This document shows positions 27,110 through 37,017 of a DNA stretch of 64,000 nucleotides, piece after piece. Origin of the DNA: an uncultured Bacteroidales bacterium. Lineage in GTDB: Bacteria; Bacteroidota; Bacteroidia; Bacteroidales; UBA11471. The notes below the pieces were generated by a model. It did no database searches, had not been told where the DNA came from, and saw only the letters and a program-made list of their open reading frames with translations. Where the stretch lies: contig CALUZW010000002.1 in assembly GCA_944325415.1 (NCBI GenBank), positions 124,001 to 188,000 on the forward strand, in the 5' to 3' direction. Within the stretch, counting starts at the first letter, position 1; each line of letters starts with the position of its first letter. The position numbers were made by a program, and so were the translations under genes.

Positions 27110-27334
27110 ATGAATAAAGACAAGATTATCGACATATATCGGGGAGATTTGTGGGAATGCCAGTTGCTCGAATCGATACTGCTCGATGCCGGCATCGACT
27201 GCTTCCTACGCAACAATGTACGCACCCCTTACGGTCCCATAGCCTCGATGGCGACCGCCGTCATTGTAATGATAAAACAAGAAGACGAAAGCCGCGCCAA
27301 TGCCTTATTGCAAGAACATGAGTATATAAAATAA
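27110..27334 (+). CDS. DUF2007-family small signalling-like protein
   Basis: 74 residues, cytoplasmic. The chain DIYRGDLWECQLLESILLDAGIDCFLRNN then VMIKQEDESRANALLQ matches DUF2007 (putative signal-transducing, PII-like alpha-beta-alpha fold): a switch between two chains with a conserved E-A/C-x-x-L-L helix. It starts 4 bases behind the DUF4359-like gene. Members often occur alone or beside membrane proteins, and the ligand is not known. Confidence 0.78.
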   Translation: MNKDKIIDIYRGDLWECQLLESILLDAGIDCFLRNNVRTPYGPIASMATAVIVMIKQEDESRANALLQEHEYIK

Positions 27335-27362
27335 GTCTGCCGTTCCCTGCGCAATAAACAAC

Positions 27363-27394
27363 CAACGCCGTTTCTCCAAAGAGAAACGGCGTTG
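27363..27394. terminator. Bidirectional terminator between DUF2007 and ettA
   Basis: A perfect 14-bp stem CAACGCCGTTTCTC/GAGAAACGGCGTTG with a CAAA loop lies between two convergent genes. Confidence 0.8.
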
Positions 27395-27427
27395 ATGCTA
27401 TACAGAGGGAGAAGTACGGACAAGCGA

Positions 27428-29113
<1,686 letters not shown>

Positions 29114-29147
29114 AGATGTTGTTCTGGTTTGGAATCGGAATCTCTTT

Positions 29148-29711
29148 TTAATGTTTGGCGTTTACGGTTTTGACCCGATAATCGCAATGGGCTTTACCCC
29201 GAATGATGTTATTGAGTTTTGACTTGATAAGTTGCTTGCGTATGGGCGAGAGGTGGTCGATGAAAAGTTTTCCGTCGAGATGGTCATACTCGTGCTGGAT
29301 GACCCGAGCCACATAGCCTTCGAAGACCTCGGTGTGCTCGACAAAGTTTTCGTCGCAATAGCGTATCGAGAGTTTCTCCTGACGCACGACCGACTCGTGA
29401 ATACCGGGCAGGCTGAGACACCCCTCCTCGCGCGAGACAGTATCGCCCTCGGTGGCAATGATGTGGGCATTTATCATGGCTTTGCGATAGTTCTTATATT
29501 CGGGCCATGTGTCGGAAAGAGGGTCGAGATTGATGACCAGCACCCGTATGTCGAGGCCGATTTGCGGAGCGGCCAACCCTACCCCTTCGGCACTGTCCAT
29601 CGTTTCAAACATGTCTTCGATGAGTTTTTTCAGACCGGGATAGTCGGGGGTGATATCCGTGGCGATTTTACGCAGCACAGGCTGACCGTAAAGATAAATA
29701 GGTAATATCAT
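29148..29711 (-). CDS. def: Peptide deformylase
   Basis: 187 residues. The three deformylase motifs are complete: [10 protein letters not shown] (about 44-53), EEGCLSLPG (about 105-113, metal-binding Cys) and QHEYDHLDG (about 147-155, HExxH metal site). It removes the N-formyl group from new proteins in the cytoplasm and uses iron or another divalent metal. Its ATG overlaps the ruvX stop by four bases (ATGA), so translation is coupled. The C-terminal tail ([24 protein letters not shown]) is longer than in E. coli but usual in Bacteroidetes. Confidence 0.97.
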   Translation of the reverse strand: MILPIYLYGQPVLRKIATDITPDYPGLKKLIEDMFETMDSAEGVGLAAPQIGLDIRVLVINLDPLSDTWPEYKNYRKAMINAHIIATEGDTVSREEGCLSLPGIHESVVRQEKLSIRYCDENFVEHTEVFEGYVARVIQHEYDHLDGKLFIDHLSPIRKQLIKSKLNNIIRGKAHCDYRVKTVNAKH

Positions 29712-30136
29712 AGCTTGTTTTTATAAGATTGGCTTTCGAGGTAATCTTGCAGGATGATGGTAGCACTTATCTCGTCGACCAGAGCCTTGTCGCGGCGGGC
29801 CTTCTGTTTCAGACCGCCGTCGATCATGGCACGGTGAGCCAGAGCCGAGGTGAAACGTTCGTCGAAAAACTCGACAGGCATCTCGGGCAGGGCCTTGCGC
29901 AGTTTCGCCACAAAGGGCTTGATGTAACGCATGCTCTCCGAAGGGGTGTTGTCGAGCTGGCGGGGCAAGCCCACGACAATGCGTTCTACCGGTTCACGCT
30001 GCACATAGTCGAGCAGAAACGGTAGGAGTTCGTGCGTAGCCACCGTACACAATCCGTTGGCGATGAGTTGCAAGGTATCGGTAACGGCTATTCCCGTGCG
30101 CTTGCGTCCGAAATCGATAGATAAAATGCGAGCCAT
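29708..30136 (-). CDS. ruvX: RuvX/YqgF Holliday-junction-resolvase-like nuclease
   Basis: The ATG at 30136 gives 142 residues beginning [20 protein letters not shown], the typical start. An upstream reading from 30205 would cross the promoter. The RNase H fold shows Asp in SIDFG (about 8), [19 protein letters not shown] (catalytic Glu/Asp) and the final [13 protein letters not shown] (Asp). Roles described for the family are processing of Holliday junctions and pre-16S rRNA maturation. It heads the ruvX-def-ettA operon and is preceded by a TATCTTTG box at 30145-30152. Confidence 0.94.
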   Translation of the reverse strand: MARILSIDFGRKRTGIAVTDTLQLIANGLCTVATHELLPFLLDYVQREPVERIVVGLPRQLDNTPSESMRYIKPFVAKLRKALPEMPVEFFDERFTSALAHRAMIDGGLKQKARRDKALVDEISATIILQDYLESQSYKNKL

Positions 30137-30144
30137 ATCGAGGA

Positions 30145-30152
30145 CAAAGATA
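30145..30152 (-). promoter_or_regulatory. -7 promoter box (TATCTTTG) for ruvX-def-ettA
   Basis: A perfect TAnnTTTG on the minus strand, 9 bases upstream of the ruvX ATG. Transcription would begin almost at the start codon, so the leader is very short or absent. Confidence 0.45.
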
Positions 30153-30294
30153 CGAATTTTTGCGACATCACCATATCTCACCGATTCCGGAAATACCAAT
30201 AGCAAAAAATGTCTCGCTTAGGCAACTGTCTCTTAGGAACAAAAGTCGCAGTAACTGTGCCAAAAATATCAGTCGACAAATTACTCTGTGCATA

Positions 30295-30302
30295 TATCTT
30301 TG
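30295..30302 (+). promoter_or_regulatory. -7 promoter box (TATCTTTG) for the first PL11 lyase
   Basis: A perfect TAnnTTTG on the plus strand, 21 bases before the PL11 ATG at 30323. Confidence 0.55.
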
Positions 30303-30322
30303 CGATGATAAAATTATTAACC

Positions 30323-33300
30323 ATGAAAAAGCACTACATCTTCCTGTATCTTTGTGCCTTATCTTTCATGATTCCCTCATGGGGAGCAGCCCAGGTAGCA
30401 CAAACCGAGAAACTCAATCGAGGCGTAGTAGCCGTGAACATGTCGAAGAGCGAAGGTCAAAAAAAGACCGGCATCTTCCTCAGTTGGCGATTCCTCGACA
30501 GCGACGACAAAACTACCGCGTTCAATGTTTACCGCGACGGAACGCTCCTTACCCCTACTCCTCTTACCACGGTAACCAACTTCACCGACACCGAAGGTAC
30601 CCTTTCGTCGAAATATGTGGTCGAGACTCTCGTCAACGGCCAGGTTACCGAAAACAACATGGTCGAAGAGATTTGGCCCACCATTTACAAAGAGATTCCT
30701 CTTGACCGTCCTGCTGCCGGAGTAACGCCTCCTTATACCTGTACCCGCAACAAAGAAACAGTAAGTTTTCCCAACGGTGAAAATTACACCTACTCACCCA
30801 ACGATTGCAGTGCCGGTGATGTCGATGGCGACGGTGAATACGAAATCATCGTGAAATGGGACCCCTCGAACTCACAAGACAACTCCATAGCCGGTTACAC
30901 AGGCAACGTATTCCTCGATTGCTATAAACTCGACGGGACTAAATTATGGCGCATCGACTTGGGACAAAATATCCGCGCCGGAGCCCACTATACCCAATTC
31001 ATGGTCTATGACCTCGACGGCGACGGCAAGGCCGAGGTAGCCTGCAAGACAGCCCCCGGCACCATCGACGGAGCAGGCAACTATGTGCTTATGGGCAACG
31101 ACGACCCCAGCAAAGACTATCGCAACTCGTCGGGATATATCCTTTCCGGCCCGGAATACCTCACCGTGTTCAACGGTGAAACGGGAGCCGAAATGGCTAC
31201 CGTCTCTTACAACCCGCCGCGTGGAATCGTAAGCTCGTGGGGCGATAGCTACGGTAACCGGGTAGACCGTTTCCTGGCCTGCATCGCTTATCTCGACGGC
31301 ATTCACCCGAGCCTCGTGATGTGCCGCGGATATTATACCCGCTCGGTGCTCGTAGCTTACGACTTCGACGGCACCAACCTCACCCAACGCTGGATACACG
31401 ACTCGGCAACCAACGGAAAAGGTGCCTACGGACAGGGTAACCACAACCTCTCGGTGGGTGATGTCGATGACGACGGGTACGACGAAATCGTCTACGGAGC
31501 CTGTGCCATCGACCACGACGGTGTCTTGATGTACCGCACCGGCTTGGGCCACGGCGATGCCATTCACCTCTCCGACCTCGACCCCGACCTCGACGGTCTT
31601 GAACTGTTCACGCCCCATGAAGACAAAACAGCCCAATATGGCTTTGACATTCACGAAGCAGGAACGGGTAAAATCATCTACGGCGAATATACCGGCAGCG
31701 ACGTAGGCCGCGGTATTGCCGCCGACATCGACCCGAACAGCCGCGGTTTTGAATTCTGGTCGACGGCCAACGGCAACATCTACGATTGCCATGGCAATGT
31801 ACTTTATACCAAAAACCGCCCGTCGGTCAACTTCCGCGTTTACTGGGACGGCGACCTACAAGACGAACTCCTCGACGGCGACCGCATCGACAAATGGGAC
31901 GCTGGCACCGGAAAAGCCAACCGCATCTTCACCCTTTACAACTACGCCAGTGCATCGTCGTGCAACGGCACCAAAAAGACCCCTTGCCTGCAAGCCGACC
32001 TCTTCGGAGACTGGCGCGAAGAAATTGTTCTGTGGAATGCCTCGACCAGCTCGTCGCTTGTCGTATTCACCACGACATACGACTCGGAATATCGTTTGGT
32101 AACCCCGATGCAGGACCATGTCTATCGCATGGGTGTTGCCTGGCAGAACGTAGCCTACAACCAACCTCCCCACCTGGGCTATTACATCGGCGACGGTACC
32201 GACCCGACAGCTGCCCGCCTCTCTAAAATCGGAGAAGGAAATCTGGTACAGAATGTCGAAATTGAAGAACCGATTGCCGAAATTCAATACATGTGGTTCA
32301 ATGCCGAGAACGTAACTGTCGAAGGCAACCTGCCCTCGGGCGTTACAGCCAGCATCGACAAAGAGAAATCGACCATAACCATCAGCGGCATACCCGAAGA
32401 GATTGGAGAATTCAAATACGCCATCACCACACAAGGCGGTACCACCGACATCTCACTGCCGGGAACCATCACGGTACGCGCAGCCGAAGTCCTCACCGAA
32501 GTAGCCAATTTCCATTTCGACGAGACATCGGGTACAACAGCCAAGAACGAAATCTCGGGCGAAGCCTCGGCCAAAGCACTCAACCCTGCATGGGTAAGCG
32601 GCGTATCGGGCAATGCCATCTCGTTCGAAGGTCAAAGCGGTTATATGGTACAGCCTCACTACGATGCCCTCTCGATGAGTAAAGGCTCCTTCTCTATCGC
32701 CTTGTGGTTCAAATCGCCGGGTGCCGACGGCATCGACTGGTATCTCTTCCACAAAGGCAGCCACACGGCAGGAGCCGTTCCTACGGCTACCGGCAAATGG
32801 ATAGGTATCCAATACAAGAACAACAACCTCACCTTCGGTATCGATGATAATCAGACGAAAACCAACCTCGATGTTCCGGCTTCGGACTACTTCGACAACA
32901 ACTGGCACTTCCTCACCTGCGTGCGCGACTCGGCCAATAAAGTCATCTCGATGTACATCGACGGTGAACTGGTGGGCACCAAAGACGATGCTACCGGCGA
33001 CATCTTTGAAACCGAAGATATGGTTATCGGCAACTGCAACGTCAACTTCAATACGCCGTTCCAGGGAGCGATCGACGAACTGGTCATCTACACCGGAGCC
33101 ATGAGCGCTGCCAAAGTGAAGAGATACTACGAAGAACAACGGCCTACCGGTGCTATTGAAGAAACAACAACCATGAGCGTAACCGAACGCGTGAAGGTGT
33201 TCCCGACAGTATTCAACGATGAAGTAACCATCTCGCTCAACGGCATATCCAATGAGGTTGTAGAGTTTACCATCTTTGCTGTCAACGGTTCGACGGTATA

Positions 33301-33433
33301 CAACCGAAGCCTCCTCATCGACAGCTCAACACCGCTTACCATAAGCGGACTCCAAGAACTGCCGCAAGGATATTACACCTTACAGGTTACAACCTCAGAA
33401 GGTGTCTTTACCCGGAAACTTATCAAGGAATAA
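30323..33433 (+). CDS. Rhamnogalacturonan lyase, PL11, with LamG and T9SS sorting domains
   Basis: The ATG at 30323 gives 1036 residues with a signal peptide (ending SWGAAQ). The PL11 beta-propeller (about 30-625) has the family hallmarks LNRGVVAV, FLSWRFL, NDCSAGDVDGDGEYEIIVKWDPSNS, YDLDGDGKAEVACKTAPG and LQADLFGDWREE. The Asp/Gly-rich loops bind calcium. Cleavage is beta-elimination in the rhamnogalacturonan I backbone. An Ig-like region (about 650-710), a LamG/concanavalin-like domain (about 715-930, ANFHFDETSGTTAKN) and a T9SS type A domain (last 80 residues, FPTVFNDEVTIS...GYYTLQV) follow. It is therefore secreted across the outer membrane and held at the surface. The close paralogue follows in tandem after a terminator. 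Confidence 0.94.
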   Translation: MKKHYIFLYLCALSFMIPSWGAAQVAQTEKLNRGVVAVNMSKSEGQKKTGIFLSWRFLDSDDKTTAFNVYRDGTLLTPTPLTTVTNFTDTEGTLSSKYVVETLVNGQVTENNMVEEIWPTIYKEIPLDRPAAGVTPPYTCTRNKETVSFPNGENYTYSPNDCSAGDVDGDGEYEIIVKWDPSNSQDNSIAGYTGNVFLDCYKLDGTKLWRIDLGQNIRAGAHYTQFMVYDLDGDGKAEVACKTAPGTIDGAGNYVLMGNDDPSKDYRNSSGYILSGPEYLTVFNGETGAEMATVSYNPPRGIVSSWGDSYGNRVDRFLACIAYLDGIHPSLVMCRGYYTRSVLVAYDFDGTNLTQRWIHDSATNGKGAYGQGNHNLSVGDVDDDGYDEIVYGACAIDHDGVLMYRTGLGHGDAIHLSDLDPDLDGLELFTPHEDKTAQYGFDIHEAGTGKIIYGEYTGSDVGRGIAADIDPNSRGFEFWSTANGNIYDCHGNVLYTKNRPSVNFRVYWDGDLQDELLDGDRIDKWDAGTGKANRIFTLYNYASASSCNGTKKTPCLQADLFGDWREEIVLWNASTSSSLVVFTTTYDSEYRLVTPMQDHVYRMGVAWQNVAYNQPPHLGYYIGDGTDPTAARLSKIGEGNLVQNVEIEEPIAEIQYMWFNAENVTVEGNLPSGVTASIDKEKSTITISGIPEEIGEFKYAITTQGGTTDISLPGTITVRAAEVLTEVANFHFDETSGTTAKNEISGEASAKALNPAWVSGVSGNAISFEGQSGYMVQPHYDALSMSKGSFSIALWFKSPGADGIDWYLFHKGSHTAGAVPTATGKWIGIQYKNNNLTFGIDDNQTKTNLDVPASDYFDNNWHFLTCVRDSANKVISMYIDGELVGTKDDATGDIFETEDMVIGNCNVNFNTPFQGAIDELVIYTGAMSAAKVKRYYEEQRPTGAIEETTTMSVTERVKVFPTVFNDEVTISLNGISNEVVEFTIFAVNGSTVYNRSLLIDSSTPLTISGLQELPQGYYTLQVTTSEGVFTRKLIKE

Positions 33434-33444
33434 ACCCTGCTCAA

Positions 33445-33484
33445 CAGAAAGACTCTGCCCCGGAAATGGGACAGAGTCTTTCTG
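33445..33484 (+). terminator. Terminator between the tandem PL11 genes
   Basis: A perfect 13-bp stem CAGAAAGACTCTG/CAGAGTCTTTCTG with an additional CCC/GGG inside lies 12 bases after the first PL11 stop. A CTCTTA tail follows. No clear promoter was found between it and the second gene. Confidence 0.75.
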
Positions 33485-33579
33485 CTCTTATACCTATCTC
33501 CCATTCACAATCAAAGAATACATCAATAAAAGGGAACAAAAACAGACATCATACTATAACAATCACAAACCCCACATTC

Positions 33580-36500
33580 ATGAAACAGAAACGACTCAAC
33601 ATCTTACTGCTACTTGTCTTTCTGTCGACATTGCCGTCGGTTAAAGCACAGGTACCACAGCAAGAAGTTCTTAATCGCGGTGTAGTAGCCGTAAAGACAG
33701 ACGACGGGGTCTTCGTCAGCTGGCGCTATCTCGGCACCGACAGCCCCTCGGCCGGTTTCAACCTCTACCGCGACGGGGAAAAGCTCAACAGCGAACCCAT
33801 CACCTCCTCGACAAACTATGTCGATGCCGGCGGTACACTCGCCTCGACATACGTTGTAAAACGGGTCGACTACGGTCGTGAAACCGACGAATCGGAAGCT
33901 ACTGCCGTATGGGACACTTTCTATAAGAAAATAAAACTGCAACGTCCACCCTCGGGCGTCACCCCGCCATATACCGTGACCAATAGCGGCAATGAAGAAA
34001 ATTATCCCAACGGACAGTTTTATTCTTACACGCCCAACGATTGTAGTGCAGGCGATGTCGACGGCGACGGTGAATATGAAATCATCGTAAAATGGGATCC
34101 CAGCAACTCGCGAGATAATTCATTCTATGGCTACACCGGCGAAGTCTACCTCGACTGTTACAAGATGGATGGCACACTCCTATGGCGCATCAACCTGGGT
34201 CGGAATATCCGTGCCGGTGCCCACTACACCCAATTCATGGTCTATGATCTCGACGGCGACGGAAAGGCCGAGGTAGCCTGCAAGACAGCTCCGGGCACAA
34301 TCGACGGACAAGGCAAAGCCGTGCTCATGGGCAACGATACCGAAGGCCTCGACTTCCGCAACTCCAAAGGTATGGTCATCACCGGCACCGAATACCTCAC
34401 GGTATTCAACGGCGAGACCGGAGCCGAAATAACCTCCGTCTCCTATGACCCTCCGCGCGGAAGTGTGACTTCGTGGGGAGGCGACAGCTATGGTAACCGC
34501 TCGGAGCGTTACCTGGCCTGCATCGCCTACCTCGACGGCATACGACCCAGCCTCGTGATGTGCCGAGGATACTACGAGCGTACCGCATTGGCCGCCTACA
34601 ACTTCGACGGAAATGAGTTGACCCAACTGTGGCTGCACGACTCCAAATCTCCCGGGCAAGGGGCCTATGGACAAGGGAATCATAACCTTTCGGTGGGCGA
34701 CGTCGACCAAGACGGCTGCGACGAAATCGTCTATGGTTCCTGCGCCATCGACCAAGATGGTACGTTGATGTACCGTACCGGACTGGGACACGGCGATGCC
34801 ATACACCTTACCGATTTCGATCCCGACCTCGACGGACTCGAATTGTTCACTCCTCACGAAGAATCGACAGCCCAATACGGTATGGATCTCCATCGGGCCG
34901 GAACGGGCGAAATCATCTTTGGCCAATATGCCGGCAAAGATGTAGGTCGTGGTGGAGCAGGTGATATCGACCCCAACTACCGAGGTGTCGAGTTTTGGAC
35001 AAGTGAATGCGGCGTACGCGACTGTAAAGGTAATGCCATCGGTGGCACCCGGCCGGCCATGAACTTCCGCGTTTATTGGGACGGAGACCTGCAAGACGAA
35101 TTATTTGAAAACACGACTATAACGAAATGGAATCCCGATAAGAAGAAAGCCTCGACTTTGCTCGAACTTTCGGGATATGAATGGACGGCTTCCTGCAATT
35201 CAACCAAAGCCACCCCGTGTTTGCAAGCCGACCTTTTTGGAGACTGGCGGGAAGAAATCATTTTGTGGAGCCGGAACGACTCGGCTTCGTTGGTTGTATT
35301 TACCACCACAACACCCACAGTGTACCGCATACCCACCCTCATGCACGACCATGTGTACCGAATGGGTATCGCCTGGCAGAACGTGGCCTATAACCAACCG
35401 CCCCACCTGGGATACTACATCGGCGACGGTGAAATTGAATATGCCCGACTCACCAAGATTAGCAGCGGCGACCGCAACCAGACTGTCGGCATCTTCATGC
35501 CCATCGACACCATCACCTTCCGTTGGGACCGCTGCGATGGCGTGGAACTGAACCGGGCTCTCCCCGCTGGCATCTCTTCGGCATATGACGAGGCCAGCCG
35601 CACCATATCGCTCTTCGGTACTCCTACCACGGCCGGAAACTATACCATCGAACTGAGCACCTACGGTAATCCCGTAAGCAACCCCGTAGAGACTATCTCC
35701 TTCGACATTATAGGCGAAGACAAGATAACGACCGTCGCTCAGTACCATTTCGACGAAACGTCGGGCTCGTCTGCCGCCAACGCCATATTTGGTCAGGCTG
35801 TGGCCGAAGGGTTCACCCCGGAATGGGTAACCGGCCACAGCGGAAATGCACTCTCATTCCCCGCCTCAATAGCCGAGACCGGCTGCCTGAAACAAACGGC
35901 ATATCCCGAGCTGGAAACTTTGGCCGACAATTCTTTCACCATAGCCTTGTGGGTGAAAGGCGAAAAAGCCGATCAATGTATTCTGAACATCGAAGGCGAT
36001 AATGGCTCCTATATCCGCATCGAGGGCGACAATCTGTTACGGTTCTCCGTATGCGACGGAATAAACGAGACCCAGCTAACCGCTCGCATCATGCCGAGTC
36101 TGTTCAACAACGAATGGAACCAACTCCTCTGTATCAGAGACCGCGAAGATGGAAAACTCTATATGTTCCTCAACGGTGAGCGGAGAGCTCAAACCGATGA
36201 TAAATGCGGTAATCTCGAAATTTCGTCTCTCACCATCGGTAACCGGGAAGAAGAGGGCGCATACCTGCCCTTCAAGAGCTTGATGGACGAACTGGTTGTC
36301 TCCACCGGTGCCATGAACGAGCGACAAGCTGCCGAGTATTACGAGAAAACAAGCGCAGGAATTGTTGAGACCGGTGTGGCTGACGGAAGCCTCTTACAGG
36401 TCTTCCCGACATACTTCACCGACCAACTGCAAATACAATTCAACCGTGAGACAAGCGGAACTGCTATTGTATCGCTTCACAACAATGCCGGTGCCGTGGT

Positions 36501-36636
36501 ATTCGAACGGGAATACAATATCGACAGATTGCCCCGGCTCATTATCGCCGGTTTCGACGGCCTGCCACAAGGAACCTATATCTTGCACATTACCAATGGC
36601 GACTCGGTAGAGAGCCACAAACTTTTCAAACGATAG
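33580..36636 (+). CDS. Rhamnogalacturonan lyase, PL11, second tandem copy with LamG and T9SS domains
   Basis: The ATG at 33580 gives 1018 residues with a signal peptide (LLLVFLSTLPSVKA). It has the same architecture as the upstream gene: PL11 propeller (about 24-610) with NDCSAGDVDGDGEYEI, YDLDGDGKAEVACKTAPG and TPCLQADLFGDWREE, then an Ig-like stretch, a LamG domain (about 700-910, AQYHFDETSGSSAAN) and a T9SS tail (FPTYFTDQLQIQF...GTYILHI). DNA stretches of the PL11 part are nearly identical to the first gene, while LamG and tail parts differ more, so this is an older tandem duplication. The two lyases may prefer different backbone lengths or side-chain densities. A terminator follows at 36659-36691. 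Confidence 0.94.
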   Translation: MKQKRLNILLLLVFLSTLPSVKAQVPQQEVLNRGVVAVKTDDGVFVSWRYLGTDSPSAGFNLYRDGEKLNSEPITSSTNYVDAGGTLASTYVVKRVDYGRETDESEATAVWDTFYKKIKLQRPPSGVTPPYTVTNSGNEENYPNGQFYSYTPNDCSAGDVDGDGEYEIIVKWDPSNSRDNSFYGYTGEVYLDCYKMDGTLLWRINLGRNIRAGAHYTQFMVYDLDGDGKAEVACKTAPGTIDGQGKAVLMGNDTEGLDFRNSKGMVITGTEYLTVFNGETGAEITSVSYDPPRGSVTSWGGDSYGNRSERYLACIAYLDGIRPSLVMCRGYYERTALAAYNFDGNELTQLWLHDSKSPGQGAYGQGNHNLSVGDVDQDGCDEIVYGSCAIDQDGTLMYRTGLGHGDAIHLTDFDPDLDGLELFTPHEESTAQYGMDLHRAGTGEIIFGQYAGKDVGRGGAGDIDPNYRGVEFWTSECGVRDCKGNAIGGTRPAMNFRVYWDGDLQDELFENTTITKWNPDKKKASTLLELSGYEWTASCNSTKATPCLQADLFGDWREEIILWSRNDSASLVVFTTTTPTVYRIPTLMHDHVYRMGIAWQNVAYNQPPHLGYYIGDGEIEYARLTKISSGDRNQTVGIFMPIDTITFRWDRCDGVELNRALPAGISSAYDEASRTISLFGTPTTAGNYTIELSTYGNPVSNPVETISFDIIGEDKITTVAQYHFDETSGSSAANAIFGQAVAEGFTPEWVTGHSGNALSFPASIAETGCLKQTAYPELETLADNSFTIALWVKGEKADQCILNIEGDNGSYIRIEGDNLLRFSVCDGINETQLTARIMPSLFNNEWNQLLCIRDREDGKLYMFLNGERRAQTDDKCGNLEISSLTIGNREEEGAYLPFKSLMDELVVSTGAMNERQAAEYYEKTSAGIVETGVADGSLLQVFPTYFTDQLQIQFNRETSGTAIVSLHNNAGAVVFEREYNIDRLPRLIIAGFDGLPQGTYILHITNGDSVESHKLFKR

Positions 36637-36658
36637 GACGCTTCTATCGCTTTACTAT

Positions 36659-36691
36659 ACAGGGTTGCTCCGAATCACGGAGCAACCCTGT
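36659..36691 (+). terminator. Terminator behind the second PL11 gene
   Basis: A perfect 14-bp stem ACAGGGTTGCTCCG/CGGAGCAACCCTGT with an AATCA loop lies 22 bases after the stop. No T-run follows, but the stem is strong. Confidence 0.8.
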
Positions 36692-36963
36692 GTGCATAAT
36701 TAAGGTCCAGACTGCTGAAACGCTACATGGTAAAGCTCTGTAATTTCTTATCGCGGCCCACTCTCTTTCCACGCTACCCTGCTACGGCATAAGACCGGCA
36801 CTCATATACAGGCATCTCAACCTCTGCGCCCATGGGGTAGCTCCATACTCACCCGACTATCGCCCAATAGAGCCCCCGACAACACTAGGTCGGATTACTC
36901 ATCAGAAGAGGTTCAACCCGACACGGAGCAATGTTCCACCGCCACTACATCTTACAGGGAGAT
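36692..36963. other. Unexplained 270-base stretch between two terminators, structured-RNA-like
   Basis: No gene or database-like family was recognised; every frame that stays open is short or carries no recognisable protein. The sequence is as GC-rich as the genes and folds locally: GCTACCC (36774-36780) pairs with GGGTAGC (36835-36841) at a distance. TGGGG-TAG-CTCCA and CTAT/ATAG (loop CGCCCA) are nearby, and CCGAC pairs with GTCGG (loop AACACTAG). It could be a structured RNA or the remnant of a lost gene or mobile element. Confidence 0.4.
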
Positions 36964-37000
36964 ACGAAAACACCCGACCATAATGGCCGGGTGTTTTCGT
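36964..37000 (-). terminator. Terminator behind the GH31-GH3 operon
   Basis: A 13-bp stem ACGAAAACACCCG/CGGGTGTTTTCGT with partial inner pairing lies 17 bases past the GH3 stop on the minus strand. The A/T-rich stem base serves as the tail. Confidence 0.75.
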
Positions 37001-37017
37001 AAAGACAAGGGGAAATA

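Noticed and set aside
30323-36636. Tandem PL11 genes as a composite mobile element
   Set aside because: No transposase, terminal repeats or target duplications were seen; a simple tandem duplication explains the pair.
36900-36935. Possible tRNA T-arm (GGTTCAACCC)
   Set aside because: The flanking bases do not pair as a T-stem, and no acceptor or anticodon arm is found around it.
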